Notes under the pieces: generated by a model | The model's input: the letters and a program-made list of their open reading frames with translations, nothing else | What the model was told of the DNA's origin: nothing | Databases searched by the model: none | Shown here: one piece after another, positions 18,414-26,746 of the stretch | How the letters are laid out: each line of letters begins with the position of its first letter | How positions within the stretch are numbered: position 1 is the stretch's first letter | Source: Lentzea flava | GTDB lineage: Bacteria > Actinomycetota > Actinomycetes > Mycobacteriales > Pseudonocardiaceae | Length of the DNA stretch: 64,000 nucleotides | Direction: 5' to 3' | NCBI RefSeq assembly: GCF_014648475.1 | Contig: NZ_BMRE01000042.1 | Span: 1 to 64,000 of the forward strand | Translations under genes and position numbers: made by a program

Positions 18414-19243
18414 GAGGCCGCCCCCACCGGAAACTCGCGCAGCAGCTCCCGCCGCGTCCTGCCGGGGCTCTCCAGCGCCCGCACCACCACGTCGATCCTC
18501 CGGTCGAGCTCGTTGACGGCCTTGTTCACCTCGTCGGCGCGGGGACGCCGTTCCTCCCTCGACCGCTCGATCTCCCACTTCGTCTCGATGTCGTCGCCCA
18601 GCGGTCCACCGATCAGCTCCGCGCGCAACGCCGCCGGCGCCGTCCACTTCGGACGCGCCGCCTCGACCCGGACGAGCTGCGCGGCGAGGTCGTCCCGTTT
18701 GTGGCGCACGTCCTGCAGCGGGGGCGGCCCGTGGTCCGCGGTACCCCTGAGCCGCGCGTCGCAGTAGTCGCGGACCGCGCCGACGAACGCCCTGCTGGCC
18801 TTGTGCAACGCCTCGGCCTGCTGCTTGCGCCGGTTGATCCCGTCGCGCCAGGTCGTCGTGGTCCAGGTGGCCACCACACCGACGGCCAGCAGGCCCAGGC
18901 TGCTCAGCACGGAGATCACCTGGGTGAGGAGAGGGCTGGGCGCCACGGGAGCGACCGCCTCGCACGCACGGGTGAACTCACCAGGTTTCCGGTCGCGCCA
19001 CTCGTCGAAGTTCATCGTCTCGTTCTTGACCGAAATTCGATCGGGCGTGGAATCCTTTCCGACGATCCCGAGCGAAATCGCTCCTTCCACGGTGCGTGCA
19101 CGTTGCGCAGGCGTGGCGCATTGGACGACGGCAACGTCCGACGGCGCGCAGGAACACACCATCAACAAGGCGAACGGCCCCATCAGCAGCAGGCACAGGC
19201 GGCTTCCCACGTGGCCTCCCCACCCGGACTGGTCGTGCTCCAT
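18410..19243 (-). CDS. Membrane-anchored coiled-coil protein, first gene of the cassette
   Basis: The product has 277 residues from ATG 19243 (AGGG upstream). It has a hydrophobic N-terminal segment (about 15-33, 'LCLLLMGPFALLMVCSC'), then an exported loop of about 60 residues. A second transmembrane helix follows ('LLTQVISVLSSLGLLAVGVV'), then a long, highly charged, helical C-terminal region predicted to be cytoplasmic ('RKQQAEALHKASRAFVGAVR', 'ADEVNKAVNELDRRIDVVVR'). The first segment could be a signal anchor or an atypical lipoprotein signal. It is the promoter-proximal gene of the three-gene operon and would tether the two ATPases to the membrane, or act as the membrane-damaging part. 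No homologous family is recognised. Confidence 0.7.
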   Translation of the reverse strand: MEHDQSGWGGHVGSRLCLLLMGPFALLMVCSCAPSDVAVVQCATPAQRARTVEGAISLGIVGKDSTPDRISVKNETMNFDEWRDRKPGEFTRACEAVAPVAPSPLLTQVISVLSSLGLLAVGVVATWTTTTWRDGINRRKQQAEALHKASRAFVGAVRDYCDARLRGTADHGPPPLQDVRHKRDDLAAQLVRVEAARPKWTAPAALRAELIGGPLGDDIETKWEIERSREERRPRADEVNKAVNELDRRIDVVVRALESPGRTRRELLREFPVGAAS

Positions 19244-19580
19244 GCCCTGTTCTTCGTCCCCAACGCTCCTCGCGTAACGAGTACAACGACCGAATCGACT
19301 TTCCGCAGTCATTCGGTCGAATTTGCAGGCAAACGACCGGCAGATTGACCTGACTGGACTAGCGTGTGTGAACTTTGCGTGATGGACTGCGGTCGCTGCG
19401 GCCGGAGACTGCCGCAATCGAGTTCATCACGGCGAATGATGATTTCTTTCCACCTGGGCGGGAAGATTCCGTCCGCGGGTTGTCACCGCGTTCTGATTCC
19501 ACGTGATCGGGCGAACTCACCCTCCAGTGCGCGTCAGGCACGAAGATATGCTGCCCCGCAGGGCGCACCGAGGGGCTGGC
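19244..19580. promoter_or_regulatory. Divergent intergenic region, ATPase cassette / GntR gene
   Basis: This 337-bp region lies between the minus-strand cassette and the plus-strand regulator and must carry both promoters. It is AT-richer than average around 19280-19450. No gene-like frame with a ribosome binding site was found, and no convincing operator. Confidence 0.35.
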
Positions 19581-20264
19581 ATGGCACTGACCGACGAGGC
19601 GATCACGAAGATCCGGGCCATGATCAGGTCCGGTGAGCTCCCTCCCGGCGCGCGGCTGCCACCCGAACCCCAGCTGGCCGCACAGATCGGGTTGTCCCGC
19701 AGCGGTGTCCGCGAAGCGGTCAAGGTCCTGGAGGCGGCCCGCGTGCTCGACGTGCGCCGCGGCGACGGCACGTACGTCACCAGCCTCGGGCCCCGGCTGC
19801 TGCTCGAAGGGCTCGGCCTGGCGGTGGAGCTGCTGCGCGACGACACCCTGCTGGAGGTCATGGAGGTGCGCCGCCTGCTGGAGCCGATGGCCACCGGCCT
19901 GGCCGCGGTTCGCATGTCGGCGGAGGACCTCGATGCGCTGGGCAAGATCCTCGAGGACATGAGGTCCGCTCGGGACGACGCCGAGCTGCTGCTGCAGTAC
20001 GACATGGAGTTCCACCGCACCGTCGTCGCCGCGACCGGCAACGAGACTCTCGCCTCCGTCCTGGAGGGTCTGTCCACCCGCACCGTCCGGGCTCGGGTGT
20101 GGCGCGGCCTCATCGAGGGCAACGCCGCACACATCACGCTCGCCGAGCACGAGGCGATCTACCACGCTCTGGTCGCGCGGGACCAGCTGCTCGCGCAGTC
20201 CACCGCCATGGTGCACGTCAACACCTCGGAAGCATGGCTGCGCGCGATTCTCTCGGCCGGCTGA
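19581..20264 (+). CDS. GntR/FadR-subfamily transcriptional regulator
   Basis: The product has 227 residues from ATG 19581, with AGGGG upstream. The N-terminal winged helix-turn-helix is a textbook GntR domain: 'IRSGELPPGARLPPEPQLA' and 'LSRSGVREAVKVLEAARVL' and 'RRGDGTYV'. An FCD ligand-binding domain follows (about 80-220), with the Asp/His pattern 'YDMEFHRTVVAATGN' and 'HEAIYHALVARD' that binds metal and small carboxylates or sugar acids. It sits directly upstream of the fucosidase gene on the same strand, 304 bp away, so it may control that gene and its own. The ligand is unknown. Confidence 0.9.
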   Translation: MALTDEAITKIRAMIRSGELPPGARLPPEPQLAAQIGLSRSGVREAVKVLEAARVLDVRRGDGTYVTSLGPRLLLEGLGLAVELLRDDTLLEVMEVRRLLEPMATGLAAVRMSAEDLDALGKILEDMRSARDDAELLLQYDMEFHRTVVAATGNETLASVLEGLSTRTVRARVWRGLIEGNAAHITLAEHEAIYHALVARDQLLAQSTAMVHVNTSEAWLRAILSAG

Positions 20265-20568
20265 TCATCCATAAAGGACTCTCACGGTCCAGACATCGGA
20301 TCAATCACGCCCGTCGCCTCTCACTGACCGCACGCGACCGATCGTCGAACGACCGAGGTCAGCTCGTCGAACGGACTGCCGCCCGGCAACGGAAAACGTT
20401 GTGAACAAAGGGGATTCCCAACCTGATCGGGGCCCGGGTTCTGTGCTGTGAGCATCCCTCAGACCTCGGTCAACAGGCGGACGAGAGCGTTGACGGTTCA
20501 GGTTTCCTGGCCTTAACGTCAGATGTCTCGCGTGTTGCGGCTACCGCACTCCGATCGAGAGGACCTTC
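20265..20568 (+). promoter_or_regulatory. Fucosidase upstream region with two inverted repeats
   Basis: This 304-bp gap holds CAACG-GAAAA-CGTTG at 20387-20401 and a split repeat GTCAAC...GTTGAC (20469-20474 and 20489-20494), the latter about 75 bp before the start codon. Either could be an operator for the FadR-type regulator encoded just upstream. The ribosome binding site GAGAGGA precedes ATG 20569. Confidence 0.4.
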
Positions 20569-22566
20569 ATGTCACCAGTCCCGCGCAACCGTCGTGCGTT
20601 CCTCACCGCACTGGGAGCGGCCGGAGCCGCCACCGCCCTGTCCGGGACCTTCGACGTGCTGCGGTCCGTCCCGGCCGGCGCCACGATCCCCGGACCGGCA
20701 AGCTACTCACCGACCTGGGCTTCGGTGGACCAGCACCCACCGGCACCGGAGTGGTTCCAGGACGCGAAGTTCGGCATCTACTTCCACTGGGGTGTCTTCA
20801 GCGTCCCGGCGTACGACAACGAGTGGTACCCGCGCAACATGTACATCGCCGGCTCCGCGGCGAACACCCACCACAAGAGCGTGTTCGGCGATCCGGCGGC
20901 GTGGCCGTACCACAACTTCATCGACGGAGCGCGGGACAAGAACGGCAACCACGTCCAGTTCGCCCCGAAGCTCAGGTCGGCGGGCGGAAACTTCGACCCC
21001 GTGGAGTGGGCGCAGCTGTTCGCCGACGCCGGAGCGAAGTTCGCCGGACCGGTCGCCGAGCACCACGACGGGTTCTCGATGTGGAACAGCGCCGTCAACG
21101 AGTGGAACTCCGTCGCGAAGGGACCCCGGCTGGATCTCGTGCGGCTGCACGCCGACGCGATCAGGGCCAAGGGCATGAAGCTGATGGTGGCGATGCACCA
21201 CGCGTACAACTTCACCGGCTTTTACGAACACGTGCCGACGCAGTCGACCACCACGCTGAGGAAGCTCTACGGACAGCTCGGCGCGACCGCGGAGAACCAG
21301 CTCTGGTACGACAAGCTCAAGGAAGTCATCGACAACTTCCAGCCGGACATCCTCTGGCAGGACTTCAACCTGTCCGCTGTGGACGAAGCGCAGCGGCTGA
21401 AGTTCCTGGCGTACTACTACAACAAGGCCGTGGCGTGGGACAAGGAAGTCGTCGCCACCTACAAGGACGGCTTCAACACCAGGGGCGAGGTCTTCGACTT
21501 CGAGCGCGGCGGCCCGGCCGAGATCCAGAACCCGTACTGGCTGACCGACGACAGCATCTCCAGCTCCAGCTGGTGCTACACCGTCGGCATCGGCTACTAC
21601 TCGCTCAACGCCATGCTGCACTCGCTGATCGACCGGGTCAGCAAGAACGGCAACATGGTCCTCAACATCGCGCCGATGGCGGACGGCACGATCCCCGCCG
21701 ACCAGCGCACGATCCTGCTGGGCATGGGCGACTACCTCAGGCGCTTCGGCGAGTCGATCTACGCCACCCGCGCCTGGTCCGCGTACGGGGAGGGGCCGAC
21801 CAAGATGGGCGGCGGCTCCTTCACCACGCCACGCGCCGGGACGAGCACCGACATCCGCTTCACCCGCAACAAGGCCGGCACCGTTCTCTACGCCACCGTG
21901 CTCGGCTGGCCCGGCAGCACCCTGAACATCACCACGCTGTCCTCCACGCGGATCAACCTCGGCACGCTCACCTCGGTGCAGCTGCTCGGTCCCGGCGCGG
22001 GCAGCTACACGAACCTGCCGAACCGCAGCCAGGACGGCTCCGGCCTGCACATCACCATGCCGTCCTCCGGCGCGCCGTTCGCCGCGCCCGCGTACGTGGT
22101 GAAACTGACCTTCTCGGGCCAGATTCCCGCACTGGGCGCGGCACCGCTGCCCACCGGCTGGGCCAGGCTCAGCAACGTGACCACCGGCCTGGCGCTCGAC
22201 GGCGGCGGCAGCGTGGCGGCGGGGTCGGTCGTCAAACAGTGGACCTGGGACGGCAGCCCGAACCTCCAGTGGCAGCTGGTCGACCTGGGCACCGGCTACC
22301 ACCGCCTCGTCAACCGCACCAACGGCATGGTGGCCGACAGCGCAGGAGCGACCGCGAACGGCGCCGCCGCGGTGCAGAACACCTGGAACGGCGGCGTCAA
22401 CCAGCAGTGGCGCCTCAACCACGTCGGCGGCGGCCGCTACCAGATCATCAACCGGGGCACCGGAACCGCGCTGGACGGCGCCGGCAACGCGACCTCGGGC
22501 TCCACGGTGGTCCTGTGGACTCCCAACAACAGCACCAACAACCAGTGGACGATCTCGGCGGTGTGA
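20569..22566 (+). CDS. Secreted GH29 alpha-L-fucosidase with C-terminal ricin-type domain
   Basis: The product has 665 residues. The N-terminus is a Tat signal ('RNRRAFLTALG', residues 5-15). The catalytic GH29 domain spans roughly 45-500, with 'WFQDAKFGIYFHWGVFSVP' and 'PVAEHHDGFSMWNS'. The nucleophile region is 'PDILWQDFNL' near residue 262. It removes terminal alpha-L-fucose from glycans such as xyloglucan or glycoproteins. From about residue 526 a ricin B-lectin-like domain (CBM13 type) follows, with three repeats ending in Q-x-W: 'NLQWQL', 'NQQWRL', 'NNQWTI'. This domain should bind polysaccharide. The start ATG has a good ribosome binding site and gives a correct Tat signal. A FadR-type regulator lies upstream and a GH62 gene downstream. 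Confidence 0.93.
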   Translation: MSPVPRNRRAFLTALGAAGAATALSGTFDVLRSVPAGATIPGPASYSPTWASVDQHPPAPEWFQDAKFGIYFHWGVFSVPAYDNEWYPRNMYIAGSAANTHHKSVFGDPAAWPYHNFIDGARDKNGNHVQFAPKLRSAGGNFDPVEWAQLFADAGAKFAGPVAEHHDGFSMWNSAVNEWNSVAKGPRLDLVRLHADAIRAKGMKLMVAMHHAYNFTGFYEHVPTQSTTTLRKLYGQLGATAENQLWYDKLKEVIDNFQPDILWQDFNLSAVDEAQRLKFLAYYYNKAVAWDKEVVATYKDGFNTRGEVFDFERGGPAEIQNPYWLTDDSISSSSWCYTVGIGYYSLNAMLHSLIDRVSKNGNMVLNIAPMADGTIPADQRTILLGMGDYLRRFGESIYATRAWSAYGEGPTKMGGGSFTTPRAGTSTDIRFTRNKAGTVLYATVLGWPGSTLNITTLSSTRINLGTLTSVQLLGPGAGSYTNLPNRSQDGSGLHITMPSSGAPFAAPAYVVKLTFSGQIPALGAAPLPTGWARLSNVTTGLALDGGGSVAAGSVVKQWTWDGSPNLQWQLVDLGTGYHRLVNRTNGMVADSAGATANGAAAVQNTWNGGVNQQWRLNHVGGGRYQIINRGTGTALDGAGNATSGSTVVLWTPNNSTNNQWTISAV

Positions 22567-22778
22567 CCGCCGACGGCCGAACCCGGTGAGAATCCATTCC
22601 CCCAATTCCGGGGTCGAATGACGCCGTCGAATTTGTTCGACAACACCGCAGGTCAACCCCATATGGCCGAACGGTTGCCCCTTGAACACGCGGAACGGAT
22701 CTGGCAGTTTCACAAAGCGGCGAAGTTCGCCTTCCCCCTGATCCTCCTGTTTGGCGCGGACATGTGCTCGGGGGCGAA

Positions 22779-22792
22779 TGTTAGCGCTAACA
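22779..22792. promoter_or_regulatory. LacI-type palindrome TGTTAGCGCTAACA upstream of GH62
   Basis: This perfect 14-bp palindrome centred on AGCGCT, about 36 bp before the GTG of the GH62 gene, has the CG-centred form typical of LacI-family sugar repressor operators. A near-identical site lies upstream of the GH43 gene at 41334-41347. Confidence 0.65.
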
Positions 22793-22827
22793 ATGCAATG
22801 CCATCTCGACTGCGAAGGAGAATCATC

Positions 22828-24318
22828 GTGGATTCGACGGGCCAGGTCCCGCAGCTCAGGCCGCGCAGGCGCGGCCGCTGGACGTCCGTGCTGAGCAGCG
22901 TGTTCGCCGCCGTCCTCGCGGCCTCCGCGGCGGTCGCACTCCACACCGGTGCGGCGTCGGCGGCGAGCGTCGACACGAACGCGTGGTACGTGCTGGTCAA
23001 TCGCAACAGCGGCAAGGCGATCGACGTCGCGGGCGCTTCCACCGCCGATGGCGCGGCGGTCACGCAGTGGTCCCGTCACGACGGGGCCAACCAGCAGTGG
23101 CAGTTCGTGGATTCCGGTGGCGGCTACTACCGGTTGAAGTCGAAGAATTCCGGCAAGGTCCTCGACGTGGCCGGCTTCTCCGCCGCGGACGGCGGGAAGC
23201 TCCAGCAGTGGACGGACCTCAACGGCAGCAACCAGCAGTTCCGGCTCGCGGACTCCGACGGCGGCTACGTCAGGCTGATCAACCGCAACAGCGGCAAGGC
23301 CGTGGAGGTGACCGGCCTGTCGACCGCGGACGGAGCGGCGGTCGTGCAGTACAGCGATTGGAACGGCTCCAACCAGCAGTGGCAGCTGGTCCGTGTGGGT
23401 GGCACCCCGGGAACGTGTTCGCTCCCGTCGACGTACCGGTGGTCGTCGACCGGCCCGCTGGCGAACCCGAAGCCGGACTGGATCTCGCTCAAGGACTTCA
23501 CCACCGTCGTTCACAACGGCAAGCACGTGGTCTACGGGTCGACGGTCGACAAGACCGGCCAGCACTACGGCTCGATGAACTTCGGCCCGTTCACCAACTG
23601 GTCGGACATGGCCTCCGCCCCGCAGAACACCATGAACATCGGCACCGTCGCACCCACGCTGCTCTACTTCGCGCCGAAGAACATCTGGGTCCTCGCCTAC
23701 CAGTGGGGTCCCACCACGTTCAGCTACCGGACCTCGAGCGACCCGACCAACGCCAACGGGTGGTCGGCGCCGCAGGAGCTCTTCTCCGGGAACATCCCCG
23801 GCGGCGGCGCCCTGGACCAGACGCTGATCGCCGACGGCTCGAACATGTACATGTTCTTCGCCGGTGACAACGGGAACATCTACCGCGCCAGCATGCCGAT
23901 CGGGAACTTCCCCGGCAGCTTCGGCACGTCGTACACGACGATCATGACCGACACGCGGGAGAACCTGTTCGAAGCGGTCGAGGTCTACAAGGTCAAGGAC
24001 CAGAACCAGTACCTCATGATCGTCGAGGCGATGGGGACCGGCGGGCGCTACTTCCGCTCGTTCACGTCCAGCAGCCTCAACGGCACGTGGACCCCACAGG
24101 CCGCCACCGAGAGCAACCCGTTCGCGGGCAAGGCCAACAGCGGCGCCACGTGGTCCAACGACATCAGCCACGGCGACCTGGTGCGCACCAACCCCGACCA
24201 GACCAAGACCATCGACCCCTGCAACCTGCAGTTCCTCTACCAGGGACTCCCACCGGGCTCCGGCGGCCCGTACAACTCCCTGCCCTGGCGGCCGGCGGTG
24301 CTGACGCTCCAGCGCTGA
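22828..24318 (+). CDS. Secreted GH62 alpha-L-arabinofuranosidase with N-terminal ricin-type domain (copy 1)
   Basis: The product has 496 residues from GTG 22828, picked because AAGGAG lies 8 bp upstream and a proper signal peptide then begins. The signal covers about 1-47. A ricin-type binding domain (about 49-188) with 'NQQWQF', 'NQQFRL' and 'NQQWQL' repeats follows. The GH62 catalytic domain runs from 'CSLPSTYRWSSTGPL' (about 197) to the end, with 'WISLKDFTTV', 'WVLAYQWG', 'DQTLIADGSNMYMFFAGDNG' and 'ESNPFAGKANSG'. GH62 enzymes cut L-arabinose side chains from arabinoxylan and arabinan outside the cell. The gene is a close paralogue of the one at 31185. A LacI-type operator precedes it and a strong terminator follows. 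Confidence 0.95.
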   Translation: MDSTGQVPQLRPRRRGRWTSVLSSVFAAVLAASAAVALHTGAASAASVDTNAWYVLVNRNSGKAIDVAGASTADGAAVTQWSRHDGANQQWQFVDSGGGYYRLKSKNSGKVLDVAGFSAADGGKLQQWTDLNGSNQQFRLADSDGGYVRLINRNSGKAVEVTGLSTADGAAVVQYSDWNGSNQQWQLVRVGGTPGTCSLPSTYRWSSTGPLANPKPDWISLKDFTTVVHNGKHVVYGSTVDKTGQHYGSMNFGPFTNWSDMASAPQNTMNIGTVAPTLLYFAPKNIWVLAYQWGPTTFSYRTSSDPTNANGWSAPQELFSGNIPGGGALDQTLIADGSNMYMFFAGDNGNIYRASMPIGNFPGSFGTSYTTIMTDTRENLFEAVEVYKVKDQNQYLMIVEAMGTGGRYFRSFTSSSLNGTWTPQAATESNPFAGKANSGATWSNDISHGDLVRTNPDQTKTIDPCNLQFLYQGLPPGSGGPYNSLPWRPAVLTLQR

Positions 24319-24342
24319 TCGCCTGACGCGGAACCGGTCCGG

Positions 24343-24373
24343 CGCCCCTCACCCGCTCACCGGGTGAGGGGCG
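24343..24373. terminator. Bidirectional terminator between GH62 and permease genes
   Basis: A perfect 13-bp stem (CGCCCCTCACCCG / CGGGTGAGGGGCG) with a 5-nt loop lies between two convergent genes and can serve both. Confidence 0.8.
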
Positions 24374-24378
24374 TCCGA

Positions 24379-25401
24379 TCAGAACGAGCCCGGCAGGACG
24401 AGCACCGCCCACGCCGCGATCGGCCCGAGGCCGACGATGACGCAGGTGTAGGAGATGACCTGCCGGTAGAAGCGGGTCCGGTCGACGCCGCGGGCATTGG
24501 CGAGGACCAGCGCGCCGTTGGTGGAGAACGGCGAAACGTCGACGATCGTGGTGGAGATGGCCATGGCCGCGACGACACCCACGACCGGCAGGGAACCGGT
24601 GAGCAGCAACGGGATCGCCATCGGGATGGTCGCGGTGAGAATCGCCGTCGACGAGGCGAACGCCGACGTGACACCGACGATGACGCACAGCACGAGCGCC
24701 ACGAGCAACGGCGCGCCCAGACCGACAGCGCCGTGCGCGACCCAGTCGATGGTGCCGGAGTGCTCCAGCACCCCCACGTAGGTGACCATGCCCGCGACCA
24801 GCAGGATCGTCGGCCAGCTGATGCCTTCGACGGCTTTGCCGAGGTTCTCCCGGTCGAGCAGGGCGAGCACGGCACCCGCCGCCAGCGCCTGCGGCCACGG
24901 GCCACCACCGACCAGCCCGGCGACCTTCGGCCCGACCAGGCCGACGAACGCGCCCACGCTCAGCACCAGACCCGGCCGGACCTCCTCCGGGATCGCGTCG
25001 ACGACCCGGCCGCGCCACCCGGCCGCCGTGACCGCGATCATCAGCACCCCGGACCAGAACACCAGCCCGAGCGCCTGCTCCCAGGTGAAGCCGTGCGTTC
25101 CGATGACGGAGAACACGACCAGCGCGTTGATCTCCATGCCGGGCGCGACCGCGAACGGCAACCGCGCCCACAGCCCCATGGCGTTCGTGGCCAGCCCGCT
25201 GACCAGCGCGGTGGCCACGAACGCCGCGTACCAGGGAAACCCGCCCTTGGCGAGGATCGCCGGGTTCACCAGCACGATGTAGGACATCGCGAGGAACGTC
25301 GACAGCCCGCCGAGCACTTCGGTCCGGACGGTGGACCCGCTGGCCCTGATGCCGAAGAACCCGTCCAGGCGGTCGCGGCTGGACAGCTTGCTGGTCGTCA
25401 T
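24379..25401 (-). CDS. Chimeric permease: AzgA/NCS2-like N-half joined to MatC/SLC13-like C-half
   Basis: The product has 340 residues from ATG 25401. Residues 1 to about 165 read as an AzgA-type purine permease: 'FFGIRASGSTVRTEVLGGLSTFLAMSYIVLVNPAIL', 'LWARLPFAVAPGMEINA', 'VVDAIPEEVRPGLVLSVGAFVGL'. From about residue 170 the sequence becomes a dicarboxylate-carrier (MatC/SLC13-like) C-half: 'AVLALLDRENLGKAVEGISWPTILLVAGMVTYVGVLEHSGTIDW', 'FASSTAILTATIPMAIPLL', 'STTIVDVSPFSTNGALV'. Neither half is complete: full transporters of both families exceed 430 residues. The simplest reading is a deletion that fused two permease genes in frame. It may be non-functional, or a new protein with about ten helices. 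The neighbouring interval also holds gene fragments. Confidence 0.7.
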   Translation of the reverse strand: MTTSKLSSRDRLDGFFGIRASGSTVRTEVLGGLSTFLAMSYIVLVNPAILAKGGFPWYAAFVATALVSGLATNAMGLWARLPFAVAPGMEINALVVFSVIGTHGFTWEQALGLVFWSGVLMIAVTAAGWRGRVVDAIPEEVRPGLVLSVGAFVGLVGPKVAGLVGGGPWPQALAAGAVLALLDRENLGKAVEGISWPTILLVAGMVTYVGVLEHSGTIDWVAHGAVGLGAPLLVALVLCVIVGVTSAFASSTAILTATIPMAIPLLLTGSLPVVGVVAAMAISTTIVDVSPFSTNGALVLANARGVDRTRFYRQVISYTCVIVGLGPIAAWAVLVLPGSF

Positions 25402-25481
25402 GGGCGCTCCGGCCGTGTGCGCAACCGCAGCGCCACGAGAATCGCGACAGCGGCAACCAAGAAGACGCCGTCGCGGTATCC

Positions 25482-25708
25482 CTAATATCGGCCACGCCGA
25501 CGAGGATTTCGCGGTCGCTGTCGGCGGCAACGGCCACGGCGCCAGGGGTTCCGACGAGATCGGCAGGCTCGCGTCGACCGTCGTGCTCGGGAAGCCGTGG
25601 GACTGCCCGATCCCGCAGGACGTGTTCGCCCCGCTCGCCGCGTCCCCGGACGCGGACGACCGCGGCGAGCGGCCAGACTTTCTCAAGCCACCGTTCGGTC
25701 TGTGCTGA
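25482..25708 (+). pseudogene. C-terminal fragment of an FAD-dependent (DadA/SolA-like) oxidoreductase
   Basis: About 75 codons in one frame, ending at TGA 25706-25708, read like the end of an amino-acid-oxidase-type flavoprotein: 'VAVGGNGHGARGSDEIGRLA', 'PWDCPIPQDVFAPL' and 'FLKPPFGLC'. The Gly-rich stretch matches the last FAD-contact strand and helix of such enzymes. No catalytic N-terminal part precedes it; instead the frame runs into the start of the minus-strand chimeric permease. I read it as the remnant of a deleted gene. The family call rests on a short segment. Confidence 0.5.
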
Positions 25709-25722
25709 CAGGAGAGAAACAG

Positions 25723-26697
25723 TTGTCCCCTACCTCGGCTCACGAGCTGCTGCGAGACGAACGATGGCGTTCCCTGACCGCCGATCAGGAGAAGCTGCGC
25801 GCCTACGCCGACGACGAGTGGTTCAGGTCGGGCCTGGACGCGGCCTACGAGGTGCTCGGTGACAACGCGAGCCGCCTCGTGCAGCGGCACGCCGTTCTGG
25901 TGATCCAGCCGGACTGCGTCGCCGGACGGACGGCGGAGCGCTGCGTGGACCACGTGCGCCGGCAGGGCTTCGAACCCGTCCGCACGATCCGGTTCCACTT
26001 CGGCGCGGAACAGACCGCCGGCATCTGGCACTACCAGTCCAACATCTCGACACCGGACAGTCTCGACATCGCCGACCAGGTGTGCGGCAAGGGCGACTCG
26101 CTCGTGGTGCTGCTCAGGGACACCACCGCGGAGCCGGTGATCCCGGCCAGCCTGCGCCTCACCGACCTCAAGGGACGGTCGAACCCCGCCAAACGCACCG
26201 AACACCACCTCCGCACGATTCTCGGCGCCCAGACCGTTCTGGTCGTGCTGGTGCACACACCGGACGAACCCGTCGACCTCATCCGGGAGACCTCGGTTCT
26301 GCTCGGCCCGCGGATGCGCGAGCTCTACGCCGCGATGGCCCAGCCGGTTCCGCCCGGTGCCGCCGAGGAGCTGGCGGCTCACATCAGGGACCTGTACGCC
26401 GAGTCCGAGGCCCACGACCTGGATCTGCAGGCCGCCTGGGAGCGGGTGACCGCCCGCATCACCGACCAGGAGGCCCTCTCCACGCTCGACAAGGTGCGGC
26501 ACGGCAACGAGAAGCTCGACTGGCCCTGGTTCACCGGCACCCTCGCCGCCGCCGGCGTCGACCCGCACGGCTGGGACGCCCTGCTCATCGGCAGCGAGCA
26601 CATCGAACACGACCTGCCGGGAATCCCCCGGCTCGTCGACCGCGTCAGCATCGAGAGCTGGACGAACGGTGAAGGGGTCCTGCTCACCCGCGCGTGA
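25723..26697 (+). CDS. Protein with nucleoside-diphosphate-kinase-like domain
   Basis: The product has 324 residues. The start is TTG 25723, decided by AGGAG 9 bp upstream; it opens with Ser-Pro-Thr-Ser. Residues of about 56-200 follow the NDK pattern: 'LVIQPDCVAGRTAERCVDHV' (the family's K-P-D strand, with Gln for Lys), 'GKGDSLVVLLRD', 'LTDLKGRSNPAK', 'HHLRTILGAQ' and 'VLVHTPDEPVDLIRE'. The His of the last block (about 178) aligns with the phosphorylated His of NDK. The C-terminal 120 residues are helical and unassigned. True NDK is about 140 residues and strongly conserved, so this is a divergent paralogue, perhaps a regulatory or peptide-linked NDK-fold protein. Confidence 0.65.
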   Translation: MSPTSAHELLRDERWRSLTADQEKLRAYADDEWFRSGLDAAYEVLGDNASRLVQRHAVLVIQPDCVAGRTAERCVDHVRRQGFEPVRTIRFHFGAEQTAGIWHYQSNISTPDSLDIADQVCGKGDSLVVLLRDTTAEPVIPASLRLTDLKGRSNPAKRTEHHLRTILGAQTVLVVLVHTPDEPVDLIRETSVLLGPRMRELYAAMAQPVPPGAAEELAAHIRDLYAESEAHDLDLQAAWERVTARITDQEALSTLDKVRHGNEKLDWPWFTGTLAAAGVDPHGWDALLIGSEHIEHDLPGIPRLVDRVSIESWTNGEGVLLTRA

Positions 26698-26702
26698 CCA
26701 GG

Positions 26703-26736
26703 GGTGCCGTGCACAGCACGAGCTGTGCACGGCACC
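26703..26736. terminator. Bidirectional hairpin between NDK-like and cupin-like genes
   Basis: A perfect 15-bp stem (GGTGCCGTGCACAGC / GCTGTGCACGGCACC) with an ACGA loop begins 5 bp after the stop of the plus-strand gene and lies just beyond the end of the minus-strand gene. Confidence 0.8.
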
Positions 26737-26746
26737 GACCGTCAGC

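Noticed and set aside
20707..24171. A 1154-codon open frame antisense to the fucosidase and GH62 genes
   Set aside because: It mirrors the codon bias of the two real genes, has no domain logic and crosses a gene boundary and terminator-free gap. High-GC DNA keeps such antisense frames open.
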